Source: REEB481 sp041170785 (lineage in GTDB: Bacteria; Bacteroidota; Bacteroidia; NS11-12g; UBA955). From it: a stretch of 18,258 nucleotides of DNA. The notes beneath the pieces were generated by a model. That model was not told the DNA's origin and ran no database searches. It saw only the letters and a list, made by a program, of their open reading frames with translations. Location: contig JBEDND010000009.1 in assembly GCA_041170785.1 (NCBI GenBank), forward strand, positions 1-18,258, given 5' to 3'. The position numbers were made by a program, and so were the translations under genes. Positions 1-7,774 of this stretch are shown here, in pieces (the first letter of the stretch is position 1; each line of letters begins with the position of its first letter).

Positions 1-91
1 GAATGCTGATCAGGTCTTTTTTCAGATGTGGCCAGTGCATGACCAAGCTGAGCAACAGCATTGCAATCCAAGCCCCCCGCTTTAGCTGCAT
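1..91 (-). CDS. N-terminal fragment of a probable membrane protein (runs off left edge)
   Basis: An ATG at 91 on the minus strand opens a frame with no stop to the window edge (30 full codons). The peptide begins MQLKRGAWIAMLLLSLVMHW and continues with a short charged stretch. This is a basic N-terminus followed by one hydrophobic segment (about residues 7-18), which fits the first transmembrane helix or signal anchor of a membrane protein. It starts 54 bases after the stop of the TPR gene on the same strand, so the two could be co-transcribed. The pattern faintly resembles the first helix of Bacteroidota membrane glycosyltransferases of the GT39-like type, but 30 residues are too few to assign a family. 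That identity is only a guess. Confidence 0.5.
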   Translation of the reverse strand, partial: MQLKRGAWIAMLLLSLVMHWPHLKKDLISI

Positions 92-145
92 GCTGCAAAA
101 GTGCAGATTTTTTTACACGATAGGCAGCTGCGTTTGCTGAAAAAA

Positions 146-1969
146 TCAGGGTTCCTGTATCTGATCGCCGCGCAAAGCCCTGTAGTATTTGCGTGCTTCC
201 ACCACAAAAAGGCTGCCCGGGTATTTGAGGATGATGGCTTCGAATGCGGCTTTGGCCTGTTCCGGCTTATTCAGCTTGTCTTTGCAGATCATACCCAATT
301 GGTACCAGGCGTTGTCGGCAAGGATGTCGTAGGAATAAACCGTGGCCACCTTTTCGTACAGGGCGGCGGCTTCAGCAAAACGTCCTTCTTCTTCACGGAT
401 TTGCGCCATGGTAAACACAATATCGTCGCGCAGGCTGTGCGCAGGAAACAAGCGGTTGATGCTGTCCAGCAGCTGCGTGGCTTCCGCTGTTCGGTGCTGC
501 ATGAGTTTCAGCTCGGCCTGGGCATACAGGTTCATGGCGGTTTCATTGCTGTCCATGCCTATGTTGTCCTGGATGAGCAGCGACAGTCGGATGGCGTTGT
601 TGGAGATCAGCTGTGTGGTGGCACCTTTCAGCACTTCCAGCTGGGTTTGCGCCCATTCAAATTCCCCGCGGAAATAGCTGAGCCTGGCTCTGCGGAAACG
701 CGCCTCCTGCCCAATGGCTTCTTCGGGAAATGCGCGATCTACCTGGCCATAGAGCAAATCAGACTCCCAAACATCGCCGGCGGAGAGGTAGGCATCTGCC
801 AGCTCCAACTTCATGGCGGCCTGTTCAATCCCTCGATATGCCGGGCTTTCCACCGCGCGTTCCAACACTTCAATTCCGCGTGTTTCCTGATGCAGGTACC
901 TGAGGTAAATCTTGCTTAACAGCAGCGTGACCGGCGCATTATAGGGCTGATAACCTTGCCTGTGCAGCTCAGTTTCGCAATCGGCAGCGAGGCTTTCCCA
1001 GGCGGAAGCACGGTTGCCGGTATCCTGTTCCAGCTGTTGCGCTCTGTTTTTGAGCCAGCCGGTTTTCGCCAGTTCGTAGAACTGGCTGTTTGGATAGTTT
1101 TTGAAGATGAATTCCAGGGCGCTTGCGGCTTGCTGAAACTGCCCGTTGGCGGCCATCAGCGCAGCCAGTTCATATACGATGTACCCTTCCTGCCGTTGCC
1201 TGCGGTCGGTGGCTTTCGCCTGAATCAGCGCGCCATTCCAATCCTTCAACTGTACATACGTCCACTGCAGCAAAGCGTACAGATCCGGGTGATCCGGATT
1301 GCGCTGCAACCGTTTGAGGAGCGCATCGCGAAGCAAGGGATAATCACTTTCTTCAAGCCAGGCAGACAGTTCGCCTTTCAGCTCGGGTAAATCCACTTCC
1401 CGAAATTCCAGTAGGGTAAGGTCTTCCTCCAAGGCCAATGATTTATTTCCCACGCGGGAATAAAGGTCTGCGAGCTGCGACCCAAAAGCCCTCGGGTCAC
1501 CCTGCTTCCGACGGGCCTGTTCATAGGCGCGTATGGCTTCGGAAAAAAGGTTTCTTCTGGAGAAGGCTGCCGCCAGTTTTTCCTCCTGATTGCCGGGCAT
1601 ACGAGCAGCTTCTTCATGCAAACGCGCATACAGCAAATTGGCTTGTTCTTTTTGACCCTGCCGCTCCATCAGGTATCCTTCATCCACCTTATAGTGCCAA
1701 AGCATAGGATATTTACGGGCACGCTTCTTCACCCATTTCGCGGCCTGGTCCCAGGCATTCTGTTCCATCAGGCACTGCAGATAACGGTCATACAGGTACA
1801 GCGATGAAGGGTCATCATTGGCCAGCTGTTCGTACAACACAGCGGCTTTGTCATATTCACCATTGCTGAAATACTGCCGGGCCAGCAACTCATTTTGTCC
1901 TTGGGCGCGAAGCAAAGCTGGGCCAAGAACCATCCACAGAAATAATAAATAAGTGCGTATTCGGAACAT
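146..1969 (-). CDS. Secreted tetratricopeptide-repeat protein
   Basis: The protein has 607 residues from the chosen start and opens with a signal peptide (MFRIRTYLLFLWMVLGPALL, with likely cleavage near the following RAQG). No lipobox cysteine is visible, so it is probably periplasmic or loosely tied to the envelope. The rest is helical TPR repeats with the usual A/Y/G spacing, for example the segment around LARQYFSNGEYDKAAVLYEQ near the N-terminus. The C-terminal units (NAWYQLGMICKDKLNKPEQA and after) resemble the YbgF/BamD-type repeat. TPR proteins are scaffolds for protein-protein contacts; no partner can be named. The frame stays open to an earlier ATG at 1999, but that codon lies inside a -7 promoter element, so the start at 1969, which also begins the signal peptide, is preferred. 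Family is fairly certain, function unknown. Confidence 0.85.
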   Translation of the reverse strand: MFRIRTYLLFLWMVLGPALLRAQGQNELLARQYFSNGEYDKAAVLYEQLANDDPSSLYLYDRYLQCLMEQNAWDQAAKWVKKRARKYPMLWHYKVDEGYLMERQGQKEQANLLYARLHEEAARMPGNQEEKLAAAFSRRNLFSEAIRAYEQARRKQGDPRAFGSQLADLYSRVGNKSLALEEDLTLLEFREVDLPELKGELSAWLEESDYPLLRDALLKRLQRNPDHPDLYALLQWTYVQLKDWNGALIQAKATDRRQRQEGYIVYELAALMAANGQFQQAASALEFIFKNYPNSQFYELAKTGWLKNRAQQLEQDTGNRASAWESLAADCETELHRQGYQPYNAPVTLLLSKIYLRYLHQETRGIEVLERAVESPAYRGIEQAAMKLELADAYLSAGDVWESDLLYGQVDRAFPEEAIGQEARFRRARLSYFRGEFEWAQTQLEVLKGATTQLISNNAIRLSLLIQDNIGMDSNETAMNLYAQAELKLMQHRTAEATQLLDSINRLFPAHSLRDDIVFTMAQIREEEGRFAEAAALYEKVATVYSYDILADNAWYQLGMICKDKLNKPEQAKAAFEAIILKYPGSLFVVEARKYYRALRGDQIQEP

Positions 1970-1996
1970 GTAGGAACTCTTCAGCGAATAGGTTTC

Positions 1997-2026
1997 CAAA
2001 GTTAGCTGTTCTTCTATTCCGCAAAA
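1997..2026 (-). promoter_or_regulatory. Bacteroidota-type promoter for the TPR gene
   Basis: On the minus strand TTTTG (2026-2022) is followed after 17 bases by TAACTTTG (2004-1997). This matches the known Bacteroidota sigma-A pattern TTG - about 17 to 23 bases - TAnnTTTG. Transcription would start near 1990, giving a leader of roughly 20 bases before the ATG at 1969. The promoter lies between the glycosyltransferase stop (2037) and the TPR gene, so the TPR gene can be expressed separately from the upstream cluster. Confidence 0.6.
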
Positions 2027-2036
2027 CGGTTCGCCC

Positions 2037-2792
2037 TTAAAACACAGGTTTAAAATCGTCGGGTTTCAGGGAAGGATGATAATGGTGTACCAGAGCGCGG
2101 CAGCGGGTGCGCACAGGCATGATGCCTGCGCGGTATAACCGGAAGAACAGATCCCAGTCTTCGCCGCCCCAGGAAGTGATAGATTCATCAAACATGCCGC
2201 TGCACTCCAGCTGTTTCTTGGTGCAGGCCACAATACCTGTTCCTTCGCTTTGGTATTTCCATCCATCGTTCGGGTTGGGGCCCAGCATTTTGCGGCATAC
2301 CGGAACCCAGGCACTGTAGGTTCCCACATAGCGCTGCAGGAATTTGGCAAGTTCCGGGGGTACCGACATGTCTGCATCGCAAACAAACAATTGTTCGCCA
2401 CGGGCTTGCCTGATGGCCCGGTTAAAGCAACGACTGCGCGCAAAGGCTTCATTGCTGCTGCTGAACACCAGGGTTCCATCCCACATTGCTTTGATGGCCG
2501 CACCCAGATCGGGGTGGTCGGTGCTGCCACAGTCGGCCACAGATAAGGCGATGCGTGCGCCCCGCTTTCTGGCTTCCATGAGTGAAGGCAGCAGCACATG
2601 CAAGTAGTGTTCGGAGCGGTTCAACAGGCCGGTGCATACCCAGATTTCATCGTAGTTTCTGTATGGCCTGATGGAGTTCCACAGCACCTGCAGCACACCC
2701 CGCAAGTCCGTAAACAGCGTGTGCCAGCCCACCAGCTTTCGCTGCGGACTTTTCAGTAGAAACCATGCCAAACGCTTCATTGCAGTCATCAC
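2037..2792 (-). CDS. Glycosyltransferase, GT-A fold, family 2-like with a GT7-type C-terminal motif
   Basis: The 251-residue protein shows the GT-A signature: a nucleotide-binding start around EIWVCTGLLNRSEHYLHVLL (residues 49-68), VADCGSTD (85-92), and the metal-binding DxD as D139-A-D141 in FVCDADMS. A second motif, WGGEDWDLFFR (208-218), is the acidic ED signature of the Glyco_transf_7C region found in chondroitin- and galactosyltransferase-like enzymes. A late HHYHP cluster (236-240) could complete the metal site. No membrane helix or signal is evident, so it should act at the cytoplasmic face. Its ATG overlaps the stop of the upstream YwaF-like gene by 4 bases (ATGA), which suggests translational coupling. 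Neighbouring GalE and a sugar acyltransferase point to polysaccharide or glycan assembly. Donor and acceptor sugars cannot be read from the sequence. Confidence 0.85.
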   Translation of the reverse strand: MMTAMKRLAWFLLKSPQRKLVGWHTLFTDLRGVLQVLWNSIRPYRNYDEIWVCTGLLNRSEHYLHVLLPSLMEARKRGARIALSVADCGSTDHPDLGAAIKAMWDGTLVFSSSNEAFARSRCFNRAIRQARGEQLFVCDADMSVPPELAKFLQRYVGTYSAWVPVCRKMLGPNPNDGWKYQSEGTGIVACTKKQLECSGMFDESITSWGGEDWDLFFRLYRAGIMPVRTRCRALVHHYHPSLKPDDFKPVF

Positions 2793-3544
2793 ACAGACCT
2801 ACGGGAGCGCTGCGCCTTCCGTTGATCCAAAACCAGCCAGGGTGTATAGGCAAGGGCGAAGTTCGCCAGGGCTGCCATTTCCGCGCCCAGCACATACCAG
2901 GGCCAGGGACCCAGATGATCCAGCAGTGAAGCAGTAGGCGGCTTCTGGCAAATGAACAGGTAGTTGGCTCCAATGCTGAGGTTCACCACTATAGCCACCA
3001 ACAGAAACACATTCAGCGCCAGCATAGCTTTGACAATATGCCGCGGCCAGGGACGCATGCCGTAAACCACCGTGGCATAAACGATGGCCAGGATCATTCC
3101 GGGATGACCTATCCAGTATCGGAAATACATGAAATGGGGAAACTCTTCCTGCAGATCGGGTGTGAGGGTAGCCTGCAACATTCCGGCGAGCGCCCAGAAA
3201 TACAGGATTTCATACCACCACTGTCGTTTCCAGACCAGCACCAGCACAATGGCCAGATTGGAAAAGCGGCACAACTGCAATGGAAGGTGTCGGCGAATGT
3301 CGAAGGTGCCGGCGCTCAGTTCAAGGATGGTCCAGATGATCCAGGCACCTGCAATACTGAAGCCGATGAAGGAACCCAGTCGGTGTTGTAAGGTTTCATT
3401 CAGGTATTTTTTTGCAAGAAGCGGGATGAAGATGATGCACAGCAGGCTGATTCCCATAGCCACAAAGTGGCTGGTACTCCACTGCGTAAACTGCTCGTAG
3501 TGCAGCATGTATAGCCGAACTTCTTCCCGAAAAGAAGATTCCAT
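2789..3544 (-). CDS. YwaF/TIGR02206-family integral membrane protein
   Basis: The 251-residue protein has about six to seven hydrophobic segments. It carries conserved blocks I associate with TIGR02206 (Bacillus YwaF-like) proteins: LPLQLCRFSNLAIVL (residues about 88-102), FPHFMYFRYWIGHPGMIL (about 135-152), and NYLFICQKPPTASLLDHLGP followed by WPWY near the C-terminus. The biochemical role of this family is not established to my knowledge. The gene sits 34 bases after galE and overlaps the glycosyltransferase start by 4 bases, so it is probably in the same transcript and may serve glycan or envelope work. An alternative ATG at 3508 (MLHYEQFTQW) would remove 12 residues and also fits the family's usual short N-terminus. 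Family call is good; function is unknown. Confidence 0.8.
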   Translation of the reverse strand: MESSFREEVRLYMLHYEQFTQWSTSHFVAMGISLLCIIFIPLLAKKYLNETLQHRLGSFIGFSIAGAWIIWTILELSAGTFDIRRHLPLQLCRFSNLAIVLVLVWKRQWWYEILYFWALAGMLQATLTPDLQEEFPHFMYFRYWIGHPGMILAIVYATVVYGMRPWPRHIVKAMLALNVFLLVAIVVNLSIGANYLFICQKPPTASLLDHLGPWPWYVLGAEMAALANFALAYTPWLVLDQRKAQRSRRSV

Positions 3545-3578
3545 ACTGCCGAATTAAAGGAAAAAAAACGAAAGCCTG

Positions 3579-4583
3579 TTATTGCCCCAACTTTTGTTGC
3601 CAGTTCCAGGCGTCGCGCAGCATTTCTTCCAGGCTGTGTTGGGCTGTCCAGCCCAAAATTTTTCGGGCGCGTTCAGGATTGGCCCAAAGTTCAGGTACAT
3701 CGCCCTGCCGGCGGGCACCCATCTTTCGGGGTACGGGAACCCCGTTCACACGTTCAAAGGTTTCCACCAAGGTGCGCACCGAAACAGGATTTCCTGTTCC
3801 CAGGTTGAACACTTCCCAATGGTCGCGATCCTGAACCGTGTTGAGGCGCTGAAGTGCTGCAACATGCGCCTTTGCCAAATCTACCACGTGCAGGTAATCG
3901 CGCACCGCAGTACCGTCTGGGGTATTGTAATCGTCTCCGAAGATGGTGAGCGCGCCCCGCACACCGGCGGCAGCTTGGGTAACATACGGAACCAGGTTGT
4001 TGGGCACACCCAGCGGGAGTTCGCCTATGTGACCGCTGGGATGCGCGCCAATAGGATTAAAGTAGCGCAGGCAGATGCTCTGAAACATACGGGCGTCAAA
4101 AAGGATGCGTTCGCCCATTTGTTTGGTACTTCCGTATGGCGACATGGCCGGAGGCAAAGGCGAATCTTCGCCAACAGGCATCTGCTCCGCAGAACCATAC
4201 ACCGTTGCCGAAGAGGAAAACACGATGCGCAACACCTGATGCTGCCGCATCACCTCAAGCAGCGAAATTAAGCCCCCGATGTTATTCCGATAATATTCCA
4301 GCGGCTTTTCAGAAGATTCTCCTACCGCTTTCAGTGCAGCGAAATGAATCACGGCATCTATTTCATGGCGCTGAAACAGGTTGTTCAGATCATCATGTGA
4401 GGTTACGTCACCTAAAACAAAATCAGGTGTTTTGCCGGTAATCCGTGCAATGCCTTCTAGCACTTGTTCTGAAGCATTGCAGAGGTTGTCGAATATGATT
4501 GGCTGAAGCCCGGCTTCCATGAGGCTCACCACGGTATGTGAACCAATAAAACCCATTCCGCCGGTAACCAGAACCTGCTTCAT
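3579..4583 (-). CDS. galE: UDP-glucose 4-epimerase
   Basis: GalE is an NAD-dependent enzyme that interconverts UDP-glucose and UDP-galactose (some members also the N-acetyl forms), feeding galactose metabolism and polysaccharide synthesis in the cytoplasm. The 334-residue length is normal. The Rossmann motif GGMGFIG lies at residues 8-14, HFAALKAVGES at 80-90, the catalytic FSSSATVYG block with S125, and the YxxxK pair as Y150 and K154 in SPYGSTK. LRYFNPIGAHPSGHIGE is the expected substrate-binding region. The ATG follows the upstream acyltransferase stop with no gap (TGA then ATG), which indicates one operon and probable coupling. It could use UDP-GlcNAc as well; specificity is not decidable here. 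Confidence 0.95.
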   Translation of the reverse strand: MKQVLVTGGMGFIGSHTVVSLMEAGLQPIIFDNLCNASEQVLEGIARITGKTPDFVLGDVTSHDDLNNLFQRHEIDAVIHFAALKAVGESSEKPLEYYRNNIGGLISLLEVMRQHQVLRIVFSSSATVYGSAEQMPVGEDSPLPPAMSPYGSTKQMGERILFDARMFQSICLRYFNPIGAHPSGHIGELPLGVPNNLVPYVTQAAAGVRGALTIFGDDYNTPDGTAVRDYLHVVDLAKAHVAALQRLNTVQDRDHWEVFNLGTGNPVSVRTLVETFERVNGVPVPRKMGARRQGDVPELWANPERARKILGWTAQHSLEEMLRDAWNWQQKLGQ

Positions 4584-5174
4584 TCAGGAAATTCTGCTAA
4601 CCAGTCCTTGTTCCAAACGATATTGCTGTCCGCTTTCAGGGCAGGTTGCCAGTCCTTCAGCATCAAACACCAGCTTTTGTCCGTACTCACTCATCCAGCC
4701 GGTTTGCCGCGCGGGATTGCCTACCACCAATGCGTAATCGGGAACGTTTTTGGTTACCACGGCACCGGCACCGATGAAGGCAAATTTTCCAATGTCGTGC
4801 CCACAAACGATGGTGGCGTTGGCTCCGATGCTGGCACCGGTGCCCACATGTGTTTTGGCGTATTGATCGCGGCGGTTTACGGCGCTGCGCGGGTTGATCA
4901 CATTGGTAAACACGCAACTGGGACCGAGGAACACATCGTCACCACAGGTAACGCCGGTGTAAATACTCACGTTGTTTTGAACCTTCACATTGTTGCCAAG
5001 AACCACATCGGGGCTGACCACCACATTCTGCCCAAAGTTGCATTTCCGGCCAATCACACAACCGCTCATGATGTGTGTGAAGTGCCAGATTTTTGTTCCT
5101 TCACCGATCTGACAACCTGCGTCAACCACAGCTGTTGGATGGGCGAAATATGTGGGTTCCTGTTGCTGATCCAT
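4584..5174 (-). CDS. Left-handed beta-helix N-acetyltransferase (WlbB/WbpD-like)
   Basis: From the ATG at 5174 the protein has 196 residues and is dominated by hexapeptide repeats, as in VVDAGCQIGEGTKIWHFTHI and GASIGANATIVCGHDIGKFA, the hallmark of trimeric left-handed beta-helix acyltransferases. The blocks CVFTNVINPRSA, THVGTGASIGANATIVCG and GAVVTKNVPDYALVVGNPAR match the group that acetylates UDP-2-acetamido-3-amino-uronates (WlbB, WbpD) using acetyl-CoA. That reaction makes diacetylated sugar donors for surface polysaccharide. Sugar specificity is inferred from family resemblance only. The frame remains open up to 5288, but the extra 38 residues are cysteine-rich, unlike the family, and run towards the divergent SulP promoter, so I reject them. 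It heads a leftward cluster with galE abutting. Confidence 0.85.
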   Translation of the reverse strand: MDQQQEPTYFAHPTAVVDAGCQIGEGTKIWHFTHIMSGCVIGRKCNFGQNVVVSPDVVLGNNVKVQNNVSIYTGVTCGDDVFLGPSCVFTNVINPRSAVNRRDQYAKTHVGTGASIGANATIVCGHDIGKFAFIGAGAVVTKNVPDYALVVGNPARQTGWMSEYGQKLVFDAEGLATCPESGQQYRLEQGLVSRIS

Positions 5175-5304
5175 GCCCTGCGAAAATACCGCCGGAACAT
5201 GAAACACGGAACATGCCTTAAAAACCGAACAAAACCCGCTGTCTGGCCTGCATTGACGCTGTACATAAGCAAACGCTATGATGCGCATAAATCAACCATA
5301 CCGA

Positions 5305-5312
5305 TAACTTTG
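5305..5312 (+). promoter_or_regulatory. Probable -7 element for the SulP-Dab operon in the divergent intergenic region
   Basis: TAACTTTG is an exact match to the Bacteroidota -7 consensus TAnnTTTG. It would set a transcription start near 5319, about 20 bases before the ATG at 5339. No clear TTG is seen 17-23 bases upstream, so the -33 half is weak or replaced by an activator site. The intergenic region 5175-5304 separates this operon from the divergent polysaccharide cluster. I saw no other clear regulatory motif there, apart from a poor minus-strand -7 candidate. Confidence 0.5.
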
Positions 5313-5338
5313 CGGCGTTCAACTGCGCAATGGGTTTC

Positions 5339-6970
5339 ATGAAACAACGCCTTCCCGGCAATCAGGGATTCAACACACAAGACGCAGTTAGTGGCTTTTT
5401 GGTTTTTCTCCTGGCGCTGCCGCTCAGTTTAGGCATTGCACGGGCCAGCGATTTCCCACCGGTCATGGGTTTGATTACCGCGATGATTGGTGGTTTGTTT
5501 GTTTCCCTGATGGCAGGCTCTCCCCTTACCATCAAAGGCCCTGCAGCCGGATTGATTGTGATTGTAGCCGGTGCCGTGGCTGAATTGGGTCAGGGCGACG
5601 CGCAACTCGGCTGGAAATACGCCTTGGGCGCCGTGGTTGTAGCCGGTTTCATTCAGATTTTATTCGGCCTCATCCGGCTGGGTTCGCTGGTGGACTTTTT
5701 TCCGTTGAGCGCGGTGCATGGTATGCTTGCAGCGATTGGCATCAGCATCATCAGCAAGCAAAGCCACATCCTGTTGGGCATGAATCCGGTCAACGAGGCA
5801 GGGAAATCGCTCACCTCGCCTTTTGAACTGGTGGCGGCGCTTCCACAATCCCTGGCCAGCCTGTTTGGACCCGTGGGCACCGCCAATACCGCTGCACTGC
5901 TCGGACTATCAAGTTTGCTCATTGTGCTCATCTGGCCACGGCTGAAATTCCCCATTTTGCGGCAGATACCGGCTCCGGTCATGGTGCTGCTTGTTGCTAT
6001 ACCCTTGGGCAAACTATTGAAGCTGGACCGCACGCAGTTGGTTCACTTCGACCAGTCGCTTTCCGATATACTGGCCGTGAATGTGGACTTTGGAGGGATG
6101 AGCCAAACGGGAGTCTTCCTCAAATTTGTGCTCATGTTTGCCTTGGTTGGAAGCCTGGAATCCTTGCTCACAGTAAAGGCTATTGACCAGATTGACCCTT
6201 TACACCGCAAGAGCAAAACAAACCTCGACCTGATGGCCGTTGGCGCAGGCAACATGCTGGCCGGTATTTTTGGCGGATTGCCCATGATCAGTGAAGTGGC
6301 GCGCAGCAGTGCCAATGTGCACAACGGCGCAAAAACGCGATGGGCAAACTTTTTCCACGGGTTGTTCATCATGTGCTTTTTGCTGCTGGACCTGCAGTTC
6401 AACGACCTGATTCCTATTCCGGCGCTTGCCGCCATGCTCATCGGGGTGGGTATCAAACTGGCCAGTCCGCGTGAATTTGGACGTATGGCCAACATTGGGC
6501 GAGAACAGCTAACGGTATTTTGCGTCACCATTATAGTTACCCTGGCCAGCGACCTGCTTATTGGGATTGGGGCGGGCATTGCAACGAAACTCATCACCCA
6601 ACATTTCCTAGGTGCGCCGCTGAGGTCGATGTTCAAGGCCCATACCATCCGCAAAGGCAATACGCTGAAGGTGGCTGGTGCCGCGGTGTTCAGCAACTGG
6701 TTGGGCATCCGGCGAAACCTGGACCAAATTCCTTCACAAACACAGGCCTGCATCGATCTATCCGCTTGCAACCTTGTAGATTTCACCGTCATCAACAACC
6801 TTCATCATCTTCAGGCAGAGTTTTCGCATGCCGGAGGTTCCCTCAGCATTTTAGGACTGGACGAATTCCAGAATGCCACGCGGGGAAACCATGCCCATGC
6901 CACCCGTAACAAACCCAAAAAGAAGCGAAAAAACCTGGATGATGCCGTTTTTCAGATGTATCAGGAATAA
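5339..6970 (+). CDS. SulP-family anion transporter, copy 1 (putative bicarbonate transporter)
   Basis: The 543-residue protein has a hydrophobic core of about a dozen or more membrane segments and the SulP signatures: an early FPPVMGLITAMIGGL block, the anion-site motif LTIKGPAAGLIVIVAG, and GGLPMISEVARSSANV in the second inverted repeat. SulP proteins move sulfate, bicarbonate, chloride or other anions; cyanobacterial BicA is a sodium-dependent bicarbonate carrier. The neighbouring DabA/DabB genes favour bicarbonate here, by inference. After the last helix a cytoplasmic STAS-like domain begins near residue 440 (GNTLKVAGAAVFSNWLG), with IDLSACNLVDFTV at the position of the usual phospho-serine loop, and ends in a basic KPKKKRK tail. 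An ATG at 5330 is also in frame; 5339 is preferred because it leaves a realistic leader after the -7 element. It is a close paralog of the SulP gene at 14009. Confidence 0.92.
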   Translation: MKQRLPGNQGFNTQDAVSGFLVFLLALPLSLGIARASDFPPVMGLITAMIGGLFVSLMAGSPLTIKGPAAGLIVIVAGAVAELGQGDAQLGWKYALGAVVVAGFIQILFGLIRLGSLVDFFPLSAVHGMLAAIGISIISKQSHILLGMNPVNEAGKSLTSPFELVAALPQSLASLFGPVGTANTAALLGLSSLLIVLIWPRLKFPILRQIPAPVMVLLVAIPLGKLLKLDRTQLVHFDQSLSDILAVNVDFGGMSQTGVFLKFVLMFALVGSLESLLTVKAIDQIDPLHRKSKTNLDLMAVGAGNMLAGIFGGLPMISEVARSSANVHNGAKTRWANFFHGLFIMCFLLLDLQFNDLIPIPALAAMLIGVGIKLASPREFGRMANIGREQLTVFCVTIIVTLASDLLIGIGAGIATKLITQHFLGAPLRSMFKAHTIRKGNTLKVAGAAVFSNWLGIRRNLDQIPSQTQACIDLSACNLVDFTVINNLHHLQAEFSHAGGSLSILGLDEFQNATRGNHAHATRNKPKKKRKNLDDAVFQMYQE

Positions 6971-7709
6971 ACAGTTCCGGTTGTGGTGTGCCGCTTTGTG
7001 CTGCTGCGCTATAAGTACCAACAGTTTGCGCCTGCAGGCCCAAAACCGCATCAGCGACCACAACGACATTTTCTGGATGCCTCTGAACCTGAGCATCCGG
7101 CTGAACAATCAATGGAGCTGGAACGGTGAATACCAGTGGCGCAGAGACAACAGCGGCAGAAGCAGACAACAGGATTTATGGCGTACCGGTATTTCGGTGA
7201 AGCTGGGAGCCACGCAACAATTTCAGCTGGGTTATGCCTGGGTGCGCACGCATCCCTACGGCGACATTCCCATTGCTTCCAGGGGCAGCTTCAGCGAACA
7301 CCGCATCCACCAGCAATGGATGAGTTTCTGGCCAAGCCAGCCCGGGCAACCCACATGGCAGCAAAGAATCAGGCTGGAGCAACGCTGGCTGAATACAAGC
7401 GGTTTTACCGGTCCCTGGACCTACCTGAACAGGATTCGGGTGATGCAGCGCCTGAATGTTCCGCTGCAAGCGAACCGCTGGTACGCTTATGTATGGGATG
7501 AAGTCTTCCTGGGTTTCGGCAAAAACGTGGCGCAGAATGTATTCGACCAAAACCGACTGGCCGCCGGACTGGGATGGGATGGATGGAAACAGGTGAAGCT
7601 GGAATTGGGCCTCTTTCAGCAAATCCTGCAACAGGGCAAGCCGGTGGGCGGAAAAAACGTGTTTCAATACAATACCGGCCCCATGCTGATGATGCACTGG
7701 AAGTTGTAG
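6939..7709 (+). CDS. DUF2490-like outer-membrane beta-barrel protein
   Basis: From the ATG at 6939 the protein has 256 residues. A basic N-terminus and hydrophobic stretch (about CAALCCCAISTNSLRLQAQ) look like a signal peptide, followed by alternating polar/aromatic strands such as LNNQWSWNGEYQWRR, QFQLGYAWVRTHP and QRIRLEQRWLN, ending in an aromatic-rich strand with a C-terminal leucine. This layout matches the DUF2490 family of Bacteroidota, thought to be outer-membrane barrels; their substrate is unknown. The start overlaps the end of the SulP gene by 32 bases in another frame, which ties the two translationally. A neighbouring ATG at 6942 is equally possible. The earlier in-frame ATG at 6873 lies deeper in SulP and lacks signal-peptide character. 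Family call is good but not certain; a role as outer-membrane entry or stabilising partner for the transport system is inference. Confidence 0.75.
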   Translation: MMPFFRCIRNKQFRLWCAALCCCAISTNSLRLQAQNRISDHNDIFWMPLNLSIRLNNQWSWNGEYQWRRDNSGRSRQQDLWRTGISVKLGATQQFQLGYAWVRTHPYGDIPIASRGSFSEHRIHQQWMSFWPSQPGQPTWQQRIRLEQRWLNTSGFTGPWTYLNRIRVMQRLNVPLQANRWYAYVWDEVFLGFGKNVAQNVFDQNRLAAGLGWDGWKQVKLELGLFQQILQQGKPVGGKNVFQYNTGPMLMMHWKL

Positions 7710-7774
7710 CTGCCGACTCACGGACATCAAAACTAAAATCAGGCTGGCATCATTTTTGAGCCAAATAAACCCAT

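Noticed and set aside
101..919. A 272-codon plus-strand frame opposite the TPR gene
   Set aside because: Antisense to a clear TPR protein; the translation has no family features.
5270..5278. Minus-strand TAGCGTTTG as a -7 element for the acyltransferase cluster
   Set aside because: The spacing inside the motif is one base too long for TAnnTTTG, so it is not a real match.
5175..5288. N-terminal extension of the beta-helix acyltransferase by 38 residues
   Set aside because: Cysteine- and aromatic-rich sequence not seen in the family; the beta-helix begins directly after the ATG at 5174.
7751..7758. CATTTTTG as a promoter before the small secreted gene
   Set aside because: One mismatch in the invariant TA and no TTG at the right distance; the gap is more easily explained as an intra-operon spacer.
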